From the NCBI GenBank assembly GCA_023662725.1, contig JAMPIL010000006.1, forward strand, positions 33,229-97,228: DNA of 64,000 nt, in the 5' to 3' direction. The translations under genes were made by a program, and so were the position numbers. This document shows, piece after piece, positions 45,588-54,519 of this stretch. How positions within the stretch are numbered: the stretch's first letter is position 1; the number at the start of each line of letters is the position of its first letter. The DNA comes from Ruminococcus flavefaciens. GTDB lineage: Bacteria > Bacillota > Clostridia > Oscillospirales > Ruminococcaceae. The notes below the pieces were generated by a model, which did no database searches, had not been told where the DNA came from, and worked only from the letters and a program-made list of their open reading frames with translations.

Positions 45588-45735
45588 ACCATCACCTACC
45601 TATCTGTATCTATTCTAATCCCCCAAAGGGTGGTATAATAGTCACGATTGGTAGATATGACATTTCCCAAAACGGACATATACAGTGATAGTATGGTAAA
45701 TGAAGGGGAAGGCTATTCAGCAGGAGGTAGCAACT

Positions 45736-45981
45736 ATGGAAGAACATTTATTTGAGCGGTTAGCGCATGAAAGAAATATTACTGTAGAAGAGATGCGGGC
45801 AATTATTTCGGCTCGTATTGAGGAGGGATGGAACAATCCGGATTTGGAGAAAAGGGCGCAGTGGAGGAAGATTCCATGTGTCGGAGAAATGCCAACACCC
45901 GACGAATGGCTGAAATATGCAGTTGAAATTTTAGAAACAGAAGGGCATGGTAATTTGCTTCGTTGGTATCCAAATTTATAA
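45736..45981 (+). CDS. Conserved accessory hypothetical protein (81 aa)
   Basis: 81 residues from ATG 45736, RBS CAGGAGGTAG. Starts MEEHLFERLAHERNITVEEMR and contains WNNPDLEKRAQW and TPDEWL. I recall similar short proteins in Firmicute mobile elements, sometimes annotated as Spo0A-C-like; the function is not known. It is transcribed divergently from the XRE gene. Confidence 0.65.
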   Translation: MEEHLFERLAHERNITVEEMRAIISARIEEGWNNPDLEKRAQWRKIPCVGEMPTPDEWLKYAVEILETEGHGNLLRWYPNL

Positions 45982-46064
45982 TGAAAGTTTAGTTTGGAAT
46001 GCTGTAATGTTAACAACTAGATCAATAAACACAACTTATTCACAAAATTTTCTCAAAAAATATA

Positions 46065-46114
46065 TTGACACCGTGTCAGAAAGGAATTATAATACAATTA
46101 CTGACATGGTGTCA
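46065..46114 (+). promoter_or_regulatory. TetR-controlled promoter with two operators
   Basis: TTGACA (46065-46070) - 17 nt - TATAAT (46088-46093). The palindrome TGACACCGTGTCA (46066-46078) covers the -35 box; TGACATGGTGTCA (46102-46114, one mismatch) lies just past the -10. The TetR gene is second in the operon, so autorepression is likely. Confidence 0.82.
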
Positions 46115-46140
46115 GAATAAAAGAAAAGGAGCATACAGAT

Positions 46141-46704
46141 ATGAAAAAGAACATTGGCTCTCAATTAGCCTTATATCCTACTCCCGTAACCGTGATTGGA
46201 GCAATGGATGGAGAAAAGCCAACATGGACGCTGGTTGCCCACATTGGTATTATCGGGCATGACCATGTGCTTATAAGCCTTGCAGCTCCGCACTTTATCA
46301 ACCACTGCATTAAGGAAAATCAGAAGCTGTCCATCAATATTGTGAATGAAGACTTTTTGCCGGAGGCAGATTACAGCGGAGCAGTCAGCGGCGCAAAAGC
46401 TGATAAGTCAGGACTGTTTCAATATGAGCTTGGGGAATTGGGAACTCCGATCATTGAAAAATCGCCGCTGACAATGGAATGCAATGTTGTGGATGTATAT
46501 AATACGCCGAATTTTGAAAGTTTTATCTGTACGATTGATAATACTTATGTGGAGGAAGCGTATCTGAATGAGGACGGAAAGATCAACTACCGGACATTAA
46601 AGCCTGTGCTGTTTGAATTTCCGACCTATGAGTATCTGAAAACGGGAGAAGTGATCGCACCATGCTTATCCTATGCAAAAGAGAGAAAAGAGGGAGAAAA
46701 ATAA
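46141..46704 (+). CDS. Flavin reductase family protein (flavoredoxin-like)
   Basis: 187 residues of FMN-binding split barrel type: LYPTPVTVIGAMDGEKPTW at the N-terminus, ISLAAPHFINHCIKENQKLSINIV, and YSGAVSGAKADKSGLF. Uses NAD(P)H to reduce FMN, or carries FMN itself. First gene of the TetR-controlled redox operon. RBS AAAAGGAG. Confidence 0.9.
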   Translation: MKKNIGSQLALYPTPVTVIGAMDGEKPTWTLVAHIGIIGHDHVLISLAAPHFINHCIKENQKLSINIVNEDFLPEADYSGAVSGAKADKSGLFQYELGELGTPIIEKSPLTMECNVVDVYNTPNFESFICTIDNTYVEEAYLNEDGKINYRTLKPVLFEFPTYEYLKTGEVIAPCLSYAKERKEGEK

Positions 46705-46705
46705 A

Positions 46706-47332
46706 ATGCCGAAAGGATCACCGGAGCTGACACAGGCCAGAAAAGATGAGATCATTGCCGCCTGCGAGCAGTTATATCGGACAATGAGTTTTAAGGAGAT
46801 TACCTTAAAGGAGATCGGGAAGGTAACTTCTTTTACGAGGACTTCCATCTACAATTATTTCCATACGAAAGAGGAGATTTTTCTTGCCCTGCTCAAGAAA
46901 GAGTATGAGCTGTGGATTGAGGAACTGCAGATGATCATGGAGAGCAATGAAAAACTGAGCCGGACTGCTTTCGCGGAAAAGATTGCCATGAGCCTGGAGC
47001 ATCGTCAGCAGCTTCTTAAGGTCATGTCCATGAACATGTATGACATGGAAGAAAACAGCAGGATGGAAAGGCTTGTGGAATTTAAGCAGGTTTATGGGAA
47101 ATCGTTAAAGACGTTTGCGGAGCTTGTCTCCAAGTTTTTTCCGGTCCTGAACGCGGAAGGACGCCAGACCTTTGTTTATCAGTTTTTCCCATTTATTTAT
47201 GGGATCTATCCCTATACATCTGTAACAGAGAAGCAGAAGGAAGCAATGAAGGAAGCGGGTGTAGGCTTTGCCTATATGTCGGTCTACGAGATCACACTGA
47301 AATGTTTACTGAGGCTTTTGCCTGACGAATAA
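46706..47332 (+). CDS. TetR family transcriptional regulator
   Basis: 208 residues from ATG 46706 (GGGAG upstream). N-terminal HTH: FKEITLKEIGKVTSFTRTSIYNYFHTKEEIF (about 32-62). The helical C-terminal domain binds an unknown ligand. Likely binds the two TGACAC-type palindromes upstream of the flavin reductase. Confidence 0.92.
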   Translation: MPKGSPELTQARKDEIIAACEQLYRTMSFKEITLKEIGKVTSFTRTSIYNYFHTKEEIFLALLKKEYELWIEELQMIMESNEKLSRTAFAEKIAMSLEHRQQLLKVMSMNMYDMEENSRMERLVEFKQVYGKSLKTFAELVSKFFPVLNAEGRQTFVYQFFPFIYGIYPYTSVTEKQKEAMKEAGVGFAYMSVYEITLKCLLRLLPDE

Positions 47333-47361
47333 AAATAATATTTTGAGGAGGAATCTATTCT

Positions 47362-48278
47362 ATGAATTTACCTAAGATTGCAATGGGCGCATGGGCATGG
47401 GGCGATACAGACGGTTATTTTGGAAATACGATGGAAGGGGACGAGTTCCGCCCGATTTTTGATGCGGCAATGAAAACAGGCATGAACCTTTGGGATACTG
47501 CGACGGCATACAGCAATGGGGAATCGGAGAAGATACTCGGAGGCTTTGTAAACGATGCAGGACGGGAAAATGTGATCGTGTCTACGAAGTTTACACCCCA
47601 GATGGCAGCTATGTATGATGACAGCGTGGTAAAAATGTGCGAGGCTAGTCTGGAACGCATGGGCATGGAATACTTTGACATTTACTGGATTCATAATCCG
47701 GTTGGCGCACCGGAGTACACAAAACAGCTTATCCCCCTGCTTAAAGATGGCAGGGTAAGGAGCGTCGGCGTATCGAACCACAACCTTGCACAGATGCCAT
47801 ATTGAAAGAGGCAGGCTACCGTGTTTCTGCTGTCCAGAACCATTACAGCCTGATGAACCGTTCTTCTGAGGAATCAGGGATCATTGACTACTGTAAGCAG
47901 AACGGCATTGTATTTTATGGATATATGACGTTGGAACAGGGGGCGCTTTCCGGCAGATATGATACGCAACATCCCTTCCCGGAAGGCAGTGCAAGGGCGA
48001 AGGTTTTCAATCCGATGCTGCCACAGATTGAAGTCATTACAGAGGAACTGAAAAGGGTTGCCGATTCCCACGGCGTTTCAGCAGCGCAGATTGCGACTGC
48101 CTATGCGGTAAATAAAGGGGTACTTCCGATTCTGGGTGTGACGAAGGTATATCAGGTGGAAGAAGCTGCCAAAATGGCGGACATTGTTCTCACGGCGGAA
48201 GAAATTGCAGCGCTGGAAGCGGCTGCGGATAAGTCCGGCGCAGATTCCATACAGTTTTGGGAAAGCCGGATGGATTAA
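47362..48278 (+). pseudogene. Aldo/keto reductase, frameshifted
   Basis: First frame 47362-47805 holds LWDTATAYSNGESE, VSTKFTPQM and YWIHNPV (Asp, Tyr, Lys, His of the active site) and ends VSNHNLAQMPY-stop. The second frame 47802-48278 begins KEAGYRVSAVQNHYSLMN and completes the barrel. A small deletion near 47795 (normally a helix of ~8 residues between AQ and KEAG) caused the shift. Close in sequence to other gut-clostridial aldo/keto reductases. Confidence 0.82.
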
Positions 48279-48304
48279 AAATTCAGTTTGGAGGAATGGA
48301 CAGG

Positions 48305-48841
48305 ATGAAGATTATAATGCTGGAAGGCAGCCCCAATAGGAATGGTTCTTCTGCCATGCTTGCAGGAGAATTTGCAAGAGGGGCAAAAGAGGCAGGGCAT
48401 GAGACGGTGGTAATCTCGGCTGCACACAGTAGGATCAGTCCCTGCACCGGATGCATTTCATGCGGTTATGACGGTCCCTGCGTACAGAAGGATGACATGG
48501 AGTATGTACGGGATGAAATCCTTGGAGCAGATATGCTGGTATTTGTCACGCCGCTTTATTATTATGGGATGTCTGCTCAGCTAAAGATTCTGGTTGACAG
48601 ATTTTGTGCCATGAATGGAAGCATTCAGAGGAAGAAAATGCGGTCAGCCCTGATTTCAGCGGCATGGAACAGTGACGGCTGGATATTTGATGCACTGGAG
48701 GCCCATTACCATACACTGGTAAAATACCTGAATTTTACCGATCAGGGCATGGTTCTGGGAAGGGGCTGCGGGACGCCCTCTATGACAGGGAACAGCCGGT
48801 ACATGATGGAAGCGTATATGCTTGGAAAGTCACTGGCATAA
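48305..48841 (+). CDS. NADPH-dependent FMN reductase / flavodoxin-fold protein
   Basis: 178 residues: FMN loop LEGSPNRNGSSAMLAGEF (6-23), Cys cluster CTGCISCGYDGPC (about 46-58), TPLYYYGMSAQLKILVDRF. Same family as the genes at 37780-38942, but with GC-richer codons. GGAGG at 48290-48294; ATG 48296 is an alternative start. Confidence 0.88.
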   Translation: MKIIMLEGSPNRNGSSAMLAGEFARGAKEAGHETVVISAAHSRISPCTGCISCGYDGPCVQKDDMEYVRDEILGADMLVFVTPLYYYGMSAQLKILVDRFCAMNGSIQRKKMRSALISAAWNSDGWIFDALEAHYHTLVKYLNFTDQGMVLGRGCGTPSMTGNSRYMMEAYMLGKSLA

Positions 48842-48863
48842 AAGAAGCAAGGAGGCAGGCAGA

Positions 48864-49676
48864 TTGAAAAGGAAATGGATTGGCTGTCTGGCAGCAGCAA
48901 TGTTCTTTGTCCTTAGTGCCTGTGGAACTGGCGGCGCGCCAGAGCAGGTATCTACGGCGGATGAAGGCAGGCAGGAAATAACGGCGGAGCTGACAGACAG
49001 TACGGAAAATGAGGATTCAGAGGACGCCCCCATAACGGAAAGGGAAAATACCGGAAAAATTTTAGTCGCATATTTTACAAGGCTTCCAAATACGGAATCA
49101 GGAGATGATCTGGATGTGGTGGTGCAGGGCGGCGGCCCTTACGGGGCAATCGAGGATAATTTTGAAAATGCGGATATGGACGCTATTTCTTCAGCCAGCA
49201 TCACTGTGACAGATGCAGGCGTAAAGGGAAATATGGAGACTGTAGCCGGATGGATTGCAGAGTATACAGGAGCCGATCTTTTTTCCATCGAGACGGTTGA
49301 AAAGTATCCGGTAGATTATGATACGCTGATTGAACAGGGTGGGGAAGAACATAGGGGACAATACCGCCCGGAACTGGCAACGCACATAGAAAATATAGAT
49401 CAGTATTCGGTAATCTATCTCGGTTATCCGAACTGGTATCAGGATATGCCCATGGCACTGTACAGCTTTTTGGAAGAATATGACTTTCAGGGAAAGACAA
49501 TTATACCTTTTGCCACCAGTGCCGGGAGCGGGCTGGCAAATACCATTTCTTCCATAGCTGATATGGAGCCGGAAGCGGTAGTGGTCAAAGAAGGGCTTTC
49601 CCTTGGAATGAGGGATGTCAAAGACAGTCAGGCACGGGTTTTGGAATGGGTAGACAGCCTTGGGATTGAGCCATGA
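48864..49676 (+). CDS. Flavodoxin-domain lipoprotein
   Basis: 270 residues from TTG 48864 (AAGGAGG upstream). Lipobox LSAC in MFFVLSACGTGG marks a lipoprotein; Glu/Asp/Thr-rich linker (~25-65); flavodoxin_4 domain (~70-270) with ILVAYFTRLPNTE, ETVEKYPVDYDTL, YLGYPNWYQDMPMALYSFLEEYD. Anchored outside the membrane. FMN binding is expected from the fold but unproven. Confidence 0.85.
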   Translation: MKRKWIGCLAAAMFFVLSACGTGGAPEQVSTADEGRQEITAELTDSTENEDSEDAPITERENTGKILVAYFTRLPNTESGDDLDVVVQGGGPYGAIEDNFENADMDAISSASITVTDAGVKGNMETVAGWIAEYTGADLFSIETVEKYPVDYDTLIEQGGEEHRGQYRPELATHIENIDQYSVIYLGYPNWYQDMPMALYSFLEEYDFQGKTIIPFATSAGSGLANTISSIADMEPEAVVVKEGLSLGMRDVKDSQARVLEWVDSLGIEP

Positions 49677-49703
49677 TATATGTAAGAAGGAGATGATAAG
49701 AGC

Positions 49704-50324
49704 ATGAGAAAGAAAAAATGTATGGCAATATTTTTGGCAGGTATATGCATTGTTACGACAATGTTATCAGGATGTGGAAATGCAGATACAAATGAACCGT
49801 CAGATGTACTCGCAGATGTGGCTGGAAATTCCACTGAGGAAACTGTGAGTGCAGAAGACAGTGATGCAGACGAACCGGGAACAGATGCTGAGGCGGCAGA
49901 AAGCGGGAGCGATGGAATGACAGCGGGAACCTATCCGGATGGCAGTTCACCGGAATTTGGCGATACCAGACTGAGGCTCACCATAGGAGAGCAGGAAGTG
50001 ATCATCCGTTTATATGAGAATACGGCGGTGGATGCATTTTTAGAAAGGCTGCCGTTGGAGGATTTGAACTTTTTTGACCTGTCGGGAATTGAAAAACCGG
50101 TAGAACGGCCGGAAGAACCTTTTTCTCTTGGTGAGGAAACGCCGGGATATGATCCGGTGACGGGAGATATGGTGATTTACAGGCCGTGGGGGAATTTTAC
50201 AATCTTTTATGGAGATTTCAGGCACTCTGATGAACTTGTGCCATTGGGACAGGTAGAAAGCGGTCTGGAGATATTAGCCGGTCAGACAGAAGACTTTCAG
50301 GGTATGCTGGAAATCATGGAATAA
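49704..50324 (+). CDS. Cyclophilin-like lipoprotein
   Basis: 206 residues: lipobox LSGC (MLSGCGNADT), acidic linker, and a C-terminal cyclophilin-like domain (~92-206, RLTIGEQEVIIRLYENTAVDAFLERLP, DMVIYRPWGNFTIFYGD). This domain type is often found near flavodoxin and aldo/keto reductase genes in gut Firmicutes. Role unknown; prolyl isomerase residues are not evident. Confidence 0.82.
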   Translation: MRKKKCMAIFLAGICIVTTMLSGCGNADTNEPSDVLADVAGNSTEETVSAEDSDADEPGTDAEAAESGSDGMTAGTYPDGSSPEFGDTRLRLTIGEQEVIIRLYENTAVDAFLERLPLEDLNFFDLSGIEKPVERPEEPFSLGEETPGYDPVTGDMVIYRPWGNFTIFYGDFRHSDELVPLGQVESGLEILAGQTEDFQGMLEIME

Positions 50325-50385
50325 GCAGTTGGGAGCAGGAAATATAGATTTGATTGCCTGATAAAGCAGGCAGACAGGAGCAGAG

Positions 50386-51396
50386 ATGAAGTATACAAAT
50401 TTAGGAAGATCAGATTTGAAAGTATCCCGCATCTGTATGGGATGTATGGGGTTTGGTAATGCGGCCACCGGTCAGCATAGCTGGACAGTGGATGAAAGTC
50501 AGACGAGGGAGATCATCCGGCATGGTCTGGAGCTTGGCATCAATTTTTATGATACGGCCATTGCCTATCAGAATGGGACCAGTGAGCAGTTTGTGGGAAA
50601 GGCGCTCCGGGATTTTGCAAAGCGTGATGAATATGTGATCGCTACAAAATTTACCCCGCGCACGCAGGATGAGATTGATTCCGGTGTCAGCGGACAGCAG
50701 CACATTGAAGATTACATCAATAAGAGCCTTGAAAACCTCGGCATGGATTTTGTTGACTTATACATTTACCATATGTGGGATTACCATACCCCGATGGAGG
50801 AGATCATGGAAGGGCTCCATAATGTCGTAAAGGCGGGAAAGGCCCGGTATATCGGCATATCCAACTGTTTTGCATGGCAGCTTGCCAAAGCGAACTATTA
50901 TGCAAGGTCACAGGGTTTCCCGGAATTTGTGTCCATTCAAGGGCATTATAACCTGATCGCCCGTGAGGAGGAACGGGAAATGGCGCCTTTCTGCTATTCA
51001 GAAAATATTGCCATGACGCCATACAGCGCACTGGCAAGCGGCAGGCTGTCCCGCCATCCGGGAGAAACTTCAAAGCGTCTGGAGCAGGATGCTTATGCAC
51101 GGTTCAAATATGACGCAACAGCGGAGGCAGATAGAAAAGTCATTGAGCGCGTGGAAGAAATTGCAGAAAAACGTGGCGTTTCCATGACGGAGGTTTCCCT
51201 TGCATGGCTCCTTGGGAAAGTAATCGCTCCTGTGGTGGGGGCAACGAAGTTTTCCCATGTGGATGGAGCGGTGAAGGCAGTGGATCTGGAATTGACAGAA
51301 GATGAGATCAGTTATCTGGAAGAACTGTATGTTCCCCATGCCCTTACAGGCGTTATGGCACAGAACGGCAAGCAAAAAGCAGGAAATGTTGTGTAA
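50386..51396 (+). CDS. Aldo/keto reductase
   Basis: 336 residues. Active-site residues in FYDTAIAYQNG (Asp, Tyr), VIATKFTPRT (Lys), YIYHMWDYH (His); cofactor region VVGATKFSHVDGAVKAVDLEL. Full length and intact, unlike the copy at 47362. RBS AGGAGCAGAG. Confidence 0.92.
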   Translation: MKYTNLGRSDLKVSRICMGCMGFGNAATGQHSWTVDESQTREIIRHGLELGINFYDTAIAYQNGTSEQFVGKALRDFAKRDEYVIATKFTPRTQDEIDSGVSGQQHIEDYINKSLENLGMDFVDLYIYHMWDYHTPMEEIMEGLHNVVKAGKARYIGISNCFAWQLAKANYYARSQGFPEFVSIQGHYNLIAREEEREMAPFCYSENIAMTPYSALASGRLSRHPGETSKRLEQDAYARFKYDATAEADRKVIERVEEIAEKRGVSMTEVSLAWLLGKVIAPVVGATKFSHVDGAVKAVDLELTEDEISYLEELYVPHALTGVMAQNGKQKAGNVV

Positions 51397-51422
51397 TCAT
51401 ATCAATTCAGGAGGATAAGAAA

Positions 51423-51764
51423 ATGGAGAAAATTGTTCAGACAGCTGGTAGAAAAGACCTTGGCGAATTTGCACCGGATTTTGCACATTATAATGATGAT
51501 ATTTTATTCGGGGAAAACTGGAACAATCAGGATATTGACCTGAAAACCCGCTGTATCATAACGATGGTTGCGCTTATGTCTTCCGGTATTACGGATTCCT
51601 CGCTGGTCTATCATCTGGAAAATGCAAAAGCGCACGGCGTGACGAGGGCGGAGGCTGCGGCGATTATTACCCATGCCGCTTTCTATGTGGGGTGGCCCAA
51701 GGGCTGGGCAGTATTCCGGCTGGCAAAGGATGTGTGGAAAGAGGAAACGGTGGGAGAGATATGA
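51423..51764 (+). CDS. Carboxymuconolactone decarboxylase family protein
   Basis: 113 residues, helical: DLKTRCIITMVALMSSG (about 41-57), HLENAKAHGVTRAEAAAIITHAAFYVGWPKGW. Resembles the gamma-carboxymuconolactone decarboxylase-type branch rather than the C-x2-C AhpD thiol branch. Such proteins accompany aldo/keto reductases in gut clostridial clusters. Its stop overlaps the next ATG. Confidence 0.88.
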   Translation: MEKIVQTAGRKDLGEFAPDFAHYNDDILFGENWNNQDIDLKTRCIITMVALMSSGITDSSLVYHLENAKAHGVTRAEAAAIITHAAFYVGWPKGWAVFRLAKDVWKEETVGEI

Positions 51765-52840
51765 TGAAAAAATGGATTTCTATTTTCCTCTCGCTGCTTT
51801 TGCTGTTTTCCATAGCTGGCTGTGGACAAAGCGCGGACAGGACAGAGAATCCCGTTTCTTTAGGGCAGACGGAGCAGATCGAAGATGATACAGTAGAGCA
51901 GGCGGAGCAGACCGCAGATGATACAGAAGGAAGCGAAGAAATGCCGTCTGAGGTGGAAAATACCAATATTGGCGAGGAGGATGGATCTCCTGTCGTGTAT
52001 ATGACCACGGATATAAGCCCAGAGGGGCTGATGGCAGTCTATGAGGCATTAGGAGCCGAACCGGATGGGAAAATTGCGGTGAAACTTTCCACGGGAGAAA
52101 ATGGGAGCAATTATCTGCGTCCGGAACTGATTGGGGATTTGGTGCAAAAGCTGGATGCCACCATTGTGGAATGCAATACGGCCTACGGCGGCCAGCGCGC
52201 GAATACGGCGATGCACTACCAATTAGCAGAAGACCATGGATATACGGCAATCGCAGATGTGGACATCCAGGATTCCAATGGTTCCATGACGCTGGAAGTC
52301 TCCGGGGGCGATAATCTGACAGAGAACTATGTGGGGGAGCATTTTGTCGATTATGATTATTATGTGGTTCTCTCACATTTCAAGGGCCATGCCATGGCTG
52401 GCTATGGCGGTGCGATCAAGAATATCTCCATAGGCATTGCATCATCAGAAGGAAAAAGCCATATCCATACAGGTGGAAAGGGCGGCAGTATGTGGAGTGC
52501 GGATCAGGATTCTTTTTTGGAATCCATGGCGGAAGCCGGAAAATCGGTGACAGACTATCTGGACGGAAATATTCTGTATATAAATGTCATGAACCGGCTT
52601 TCTGTAGACTGTGACTGTGACGGAAGCCCTGCAGAGCCGGATATGCATGACATAGGGATTCTGGCTTCTTTTGACCCGGTGGCAGTGGATCAGGCTTGTA
52701 TTGATCTTGTATATAACGCTGAGGAAGGAGCTTCTTTGGTAAATCGGATCGAATCGAGAAACGGGCTTCATACGCTAGAGCAGGCGGAAAAAATCGGGCT
52801 TGGCAGCAGGGCGTATCAATTGGTTTCTATTGATGAATAG
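51764..52840 (+). CDS. DUF362 domain lipoprotein
   Basis: 358 residues from ATG 51764 (GGGAGA 6 nt upstream; ATG 51761 also possible). Lipobox IAGC in FSIAGCGQSAD, an acidic linker, and a DUF362 domain (~75-358, YYVVLSHFKGHAMAGYGGAIKN, DPVAVDQACIDLVY). Many DUF362 proteins carry a ferredoxin domain; this one does not. Function unknown, exported. Confidence 0.85.
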   Translation: MKKWISIFLSLLLLFSIAGCGQSADRTENPVSLGQTEQIEDDTVEQAEQTADDTEGSEEMPSEVENTNIGEEDGSPVVYMTTDISPEGLMAVYEALGAEPDGKIAVKLSTGENGSNYLRPELIGDLVQKLDATIVECNTAYGGQRANTAMHYQLAEDHGYTAIADVDIQDSNGSMTLEVSGGDNLTENYVGEHFVDYDYYVVLSHFKGHAMAGYGGAIKNISIGIASSEGKSHIHTGGKGGSMWSADQDSFLESMAEAGKSVTDYLDGNILYINVMNRLSVDCDCDGSPAEPDMHDIGILASFDPVAVDQACIDLVYNAEEGASLVNRIESRNGLHTLEQAEKIGLGSRAYQLVSIDE

Positions 52841-52857
52841 AGGAAAGGCGGCAGGAT

Positions 52858-53750
52858 ATGTTGGAGATGCTGCATCGGGAATTTGTTTATATCTGGTACT
52901 ATTTCAGTATCCAGTTTGAACAGATTTTCAGATACTGGATATTTGGAATGATGATCGGGTCCGTCATATCCGTTTTTGCGAAGGATAAAATACATAAACT
53001 GTTTGACGGTATGCGGGATAAAAAGCTGGGTCTGTTCGGCATTATTCCTGCCTGTATATTGGGAATCCTTTCTCCTTTATGTATGTATGGGACGATTCCC
53101 ATTGCCGCTTCTTTTTCAGAAAAAGGGATGCGGGATGACTGGCTGGCTGCGTTTATGATGGCTTCTATTCTCTTGAATCCGCAGCTTATGATCTACAGCG
53201 CGGCGCTTGGAGGGACGGCGCTTATCATACGTCTGGTATCCTGCTTTCTGTGCGGTGTGGCAGCGGGGTTTTTGGTGTTCTTCTGTTTCAGAGGAAAGCC
53301 GTTCTTCAATTTCTCCGGATTTGCCGCGCCCCATAGCCGGGATACTGACCCGAACCCAGCGATGCGTCTGTTAAAGAATTTCGGACGGAATGTGAAGGCA
53401 ACCGGGCCAATGTTCCTGCTGGGAGTGCTGTTGTCAGCATTATTCCAGCGGATACTTTTGCGGAATTTTTCGGAAAAAACAATGAAGGCTTTGGCGTGCT
53501 AATGGCGGCAACGATAGGTGTTCCGCTTTATGCCTGCGGAGGGGGAACGATTCCTCTTCTTGGGCAGTGGCTTTCGGATGGGATGAGTATGGGAAGCGTA
53601 GCGGCATTTATGATTACCGGCCCAGCAACAAAGATCACAAATCTTGGTGCGGTGAAGATTGTCCTTGGCATGAAGCATTTTATCTTTTATATCGTTTTTG
53701 TCATGCTTTTTTCCCTGCTTGCCGGGATACTGGTAAATTTAATCCTATAA
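52858..53750 (+). pseudogene. ArsP/DUF318-like permease, frameshifted
   Basis: First frame 52858-53502: membrane helices including LSPLCMYGTIPIAASF and SILLNPQLMIYSAALGG, ends ALFQRILLRNF...-stop. A second frame is open from before 53445 (IPADTFAEFFGKNNEGFGVLMAATIGV) and continues VPLYACGGGTIPLL to 53750. The break is near 53440-53450. ArsP-like permeases export organoarsenicals or small molecules; here the partner genes suggest another substrate. Confidence 0.8.
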
Positions 53751-53778
53751 AAAATATAATTTCAGGAGGTTTTGTATC

Positions 53779-54519
53779 ATGAAAAAATCAAACAAAATAA
53801 TTGGACTTGTATGTATGGCGGCAATGCTGGTCTGTCTTACGGCCTGTGGTTCTTCCAGTGGGGATCAGGTAACAGATGGAACGGCTGATGTACCGGAAAC
53901 TACCGTTTTACAGCAGGAGGAAACGGATGAAAGTCTGGGTACCGGGGAAACGGAGCAGATCGGGGAGCAGGATGCTGATGTGGCAGAACCGATGGATACA
54001 GAGAATGAGACGGAAGAAGAAAACAGCAGGGTGCTGGTGGCTTATTTCTCCGCAACAGGGACAACAAAGACATTGGCTGAGTATGCTGCAGATGCCATGG
54101 GAGCAGATCTGTATGAGATCGTGCCGGAAGAGCCGTATACAGAGGATGATCTGAATTATAATGACCGTAATACAAGGGCAACGGTAGAGCAGGATGACAA
54201 AAATGTCCGGCCTGCGATTTCGGGCAGTGTGGAAAATATGGATCAGTATGAGATCGTATTCCTTGCTTTCCCGATTTGGTGGGGAGAGGAACCCCGTATT
54301 ATGGATACCTTTGTGGAAGCCTACGATTTCTCCGGAAAAACAGTGATCCCCTTTTGTACATCCGGCGGCAGCGGAATCGGCTCCAGTGGGAAAAATATGC
54401 AGAGCTTAAGTACGGGTGACGCTACATGGCTGGACGGTGAGCGTTTAAGCAGTTCATCTTCCCGTGAGGACATGGTGGACTGGATCAATGGGCTTGGATT
54501 GGATGTGGAGGCAAAGTGA
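53779..54519 (+). CDS. Flavodoxin-domain lipoprotein
   Basis: 246 residues. Lipobox LTAC in LVCLTACGSSSG, long Glu/Thr linker (~25-85), flavodoxin domain (~88-246) with the phosphate loop YFSATGTTKTLAEYA, FLAFPIWWGEEPRIMDTFVE and TVIPFCTSGGSGIG. Overlaps the next gene by 4 nt. RBS AGGAGGT. Confidence 0.88.
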   Translation: MKKSNKIIGLVCMAAMLVCLTACGSSSGDQVTDGTADVPETTVLQQEETDESLGTGETEQIGEQDADVAEPMDTENETEEENSRVLVAYFSATGTTKTLAEYAADAMGADLYEIVPEEPYTEDDLNYNDRNTRATVEQDDKNVRPAISGSVENMDQYEIVFLAFPIWWGEEPRIMDTFVEAYDFSGKTVIPFCTSGGSGIGSSGKNMQSLSTGDATWLDGERLSSSSSREDMVDWINGLGLDVEAK

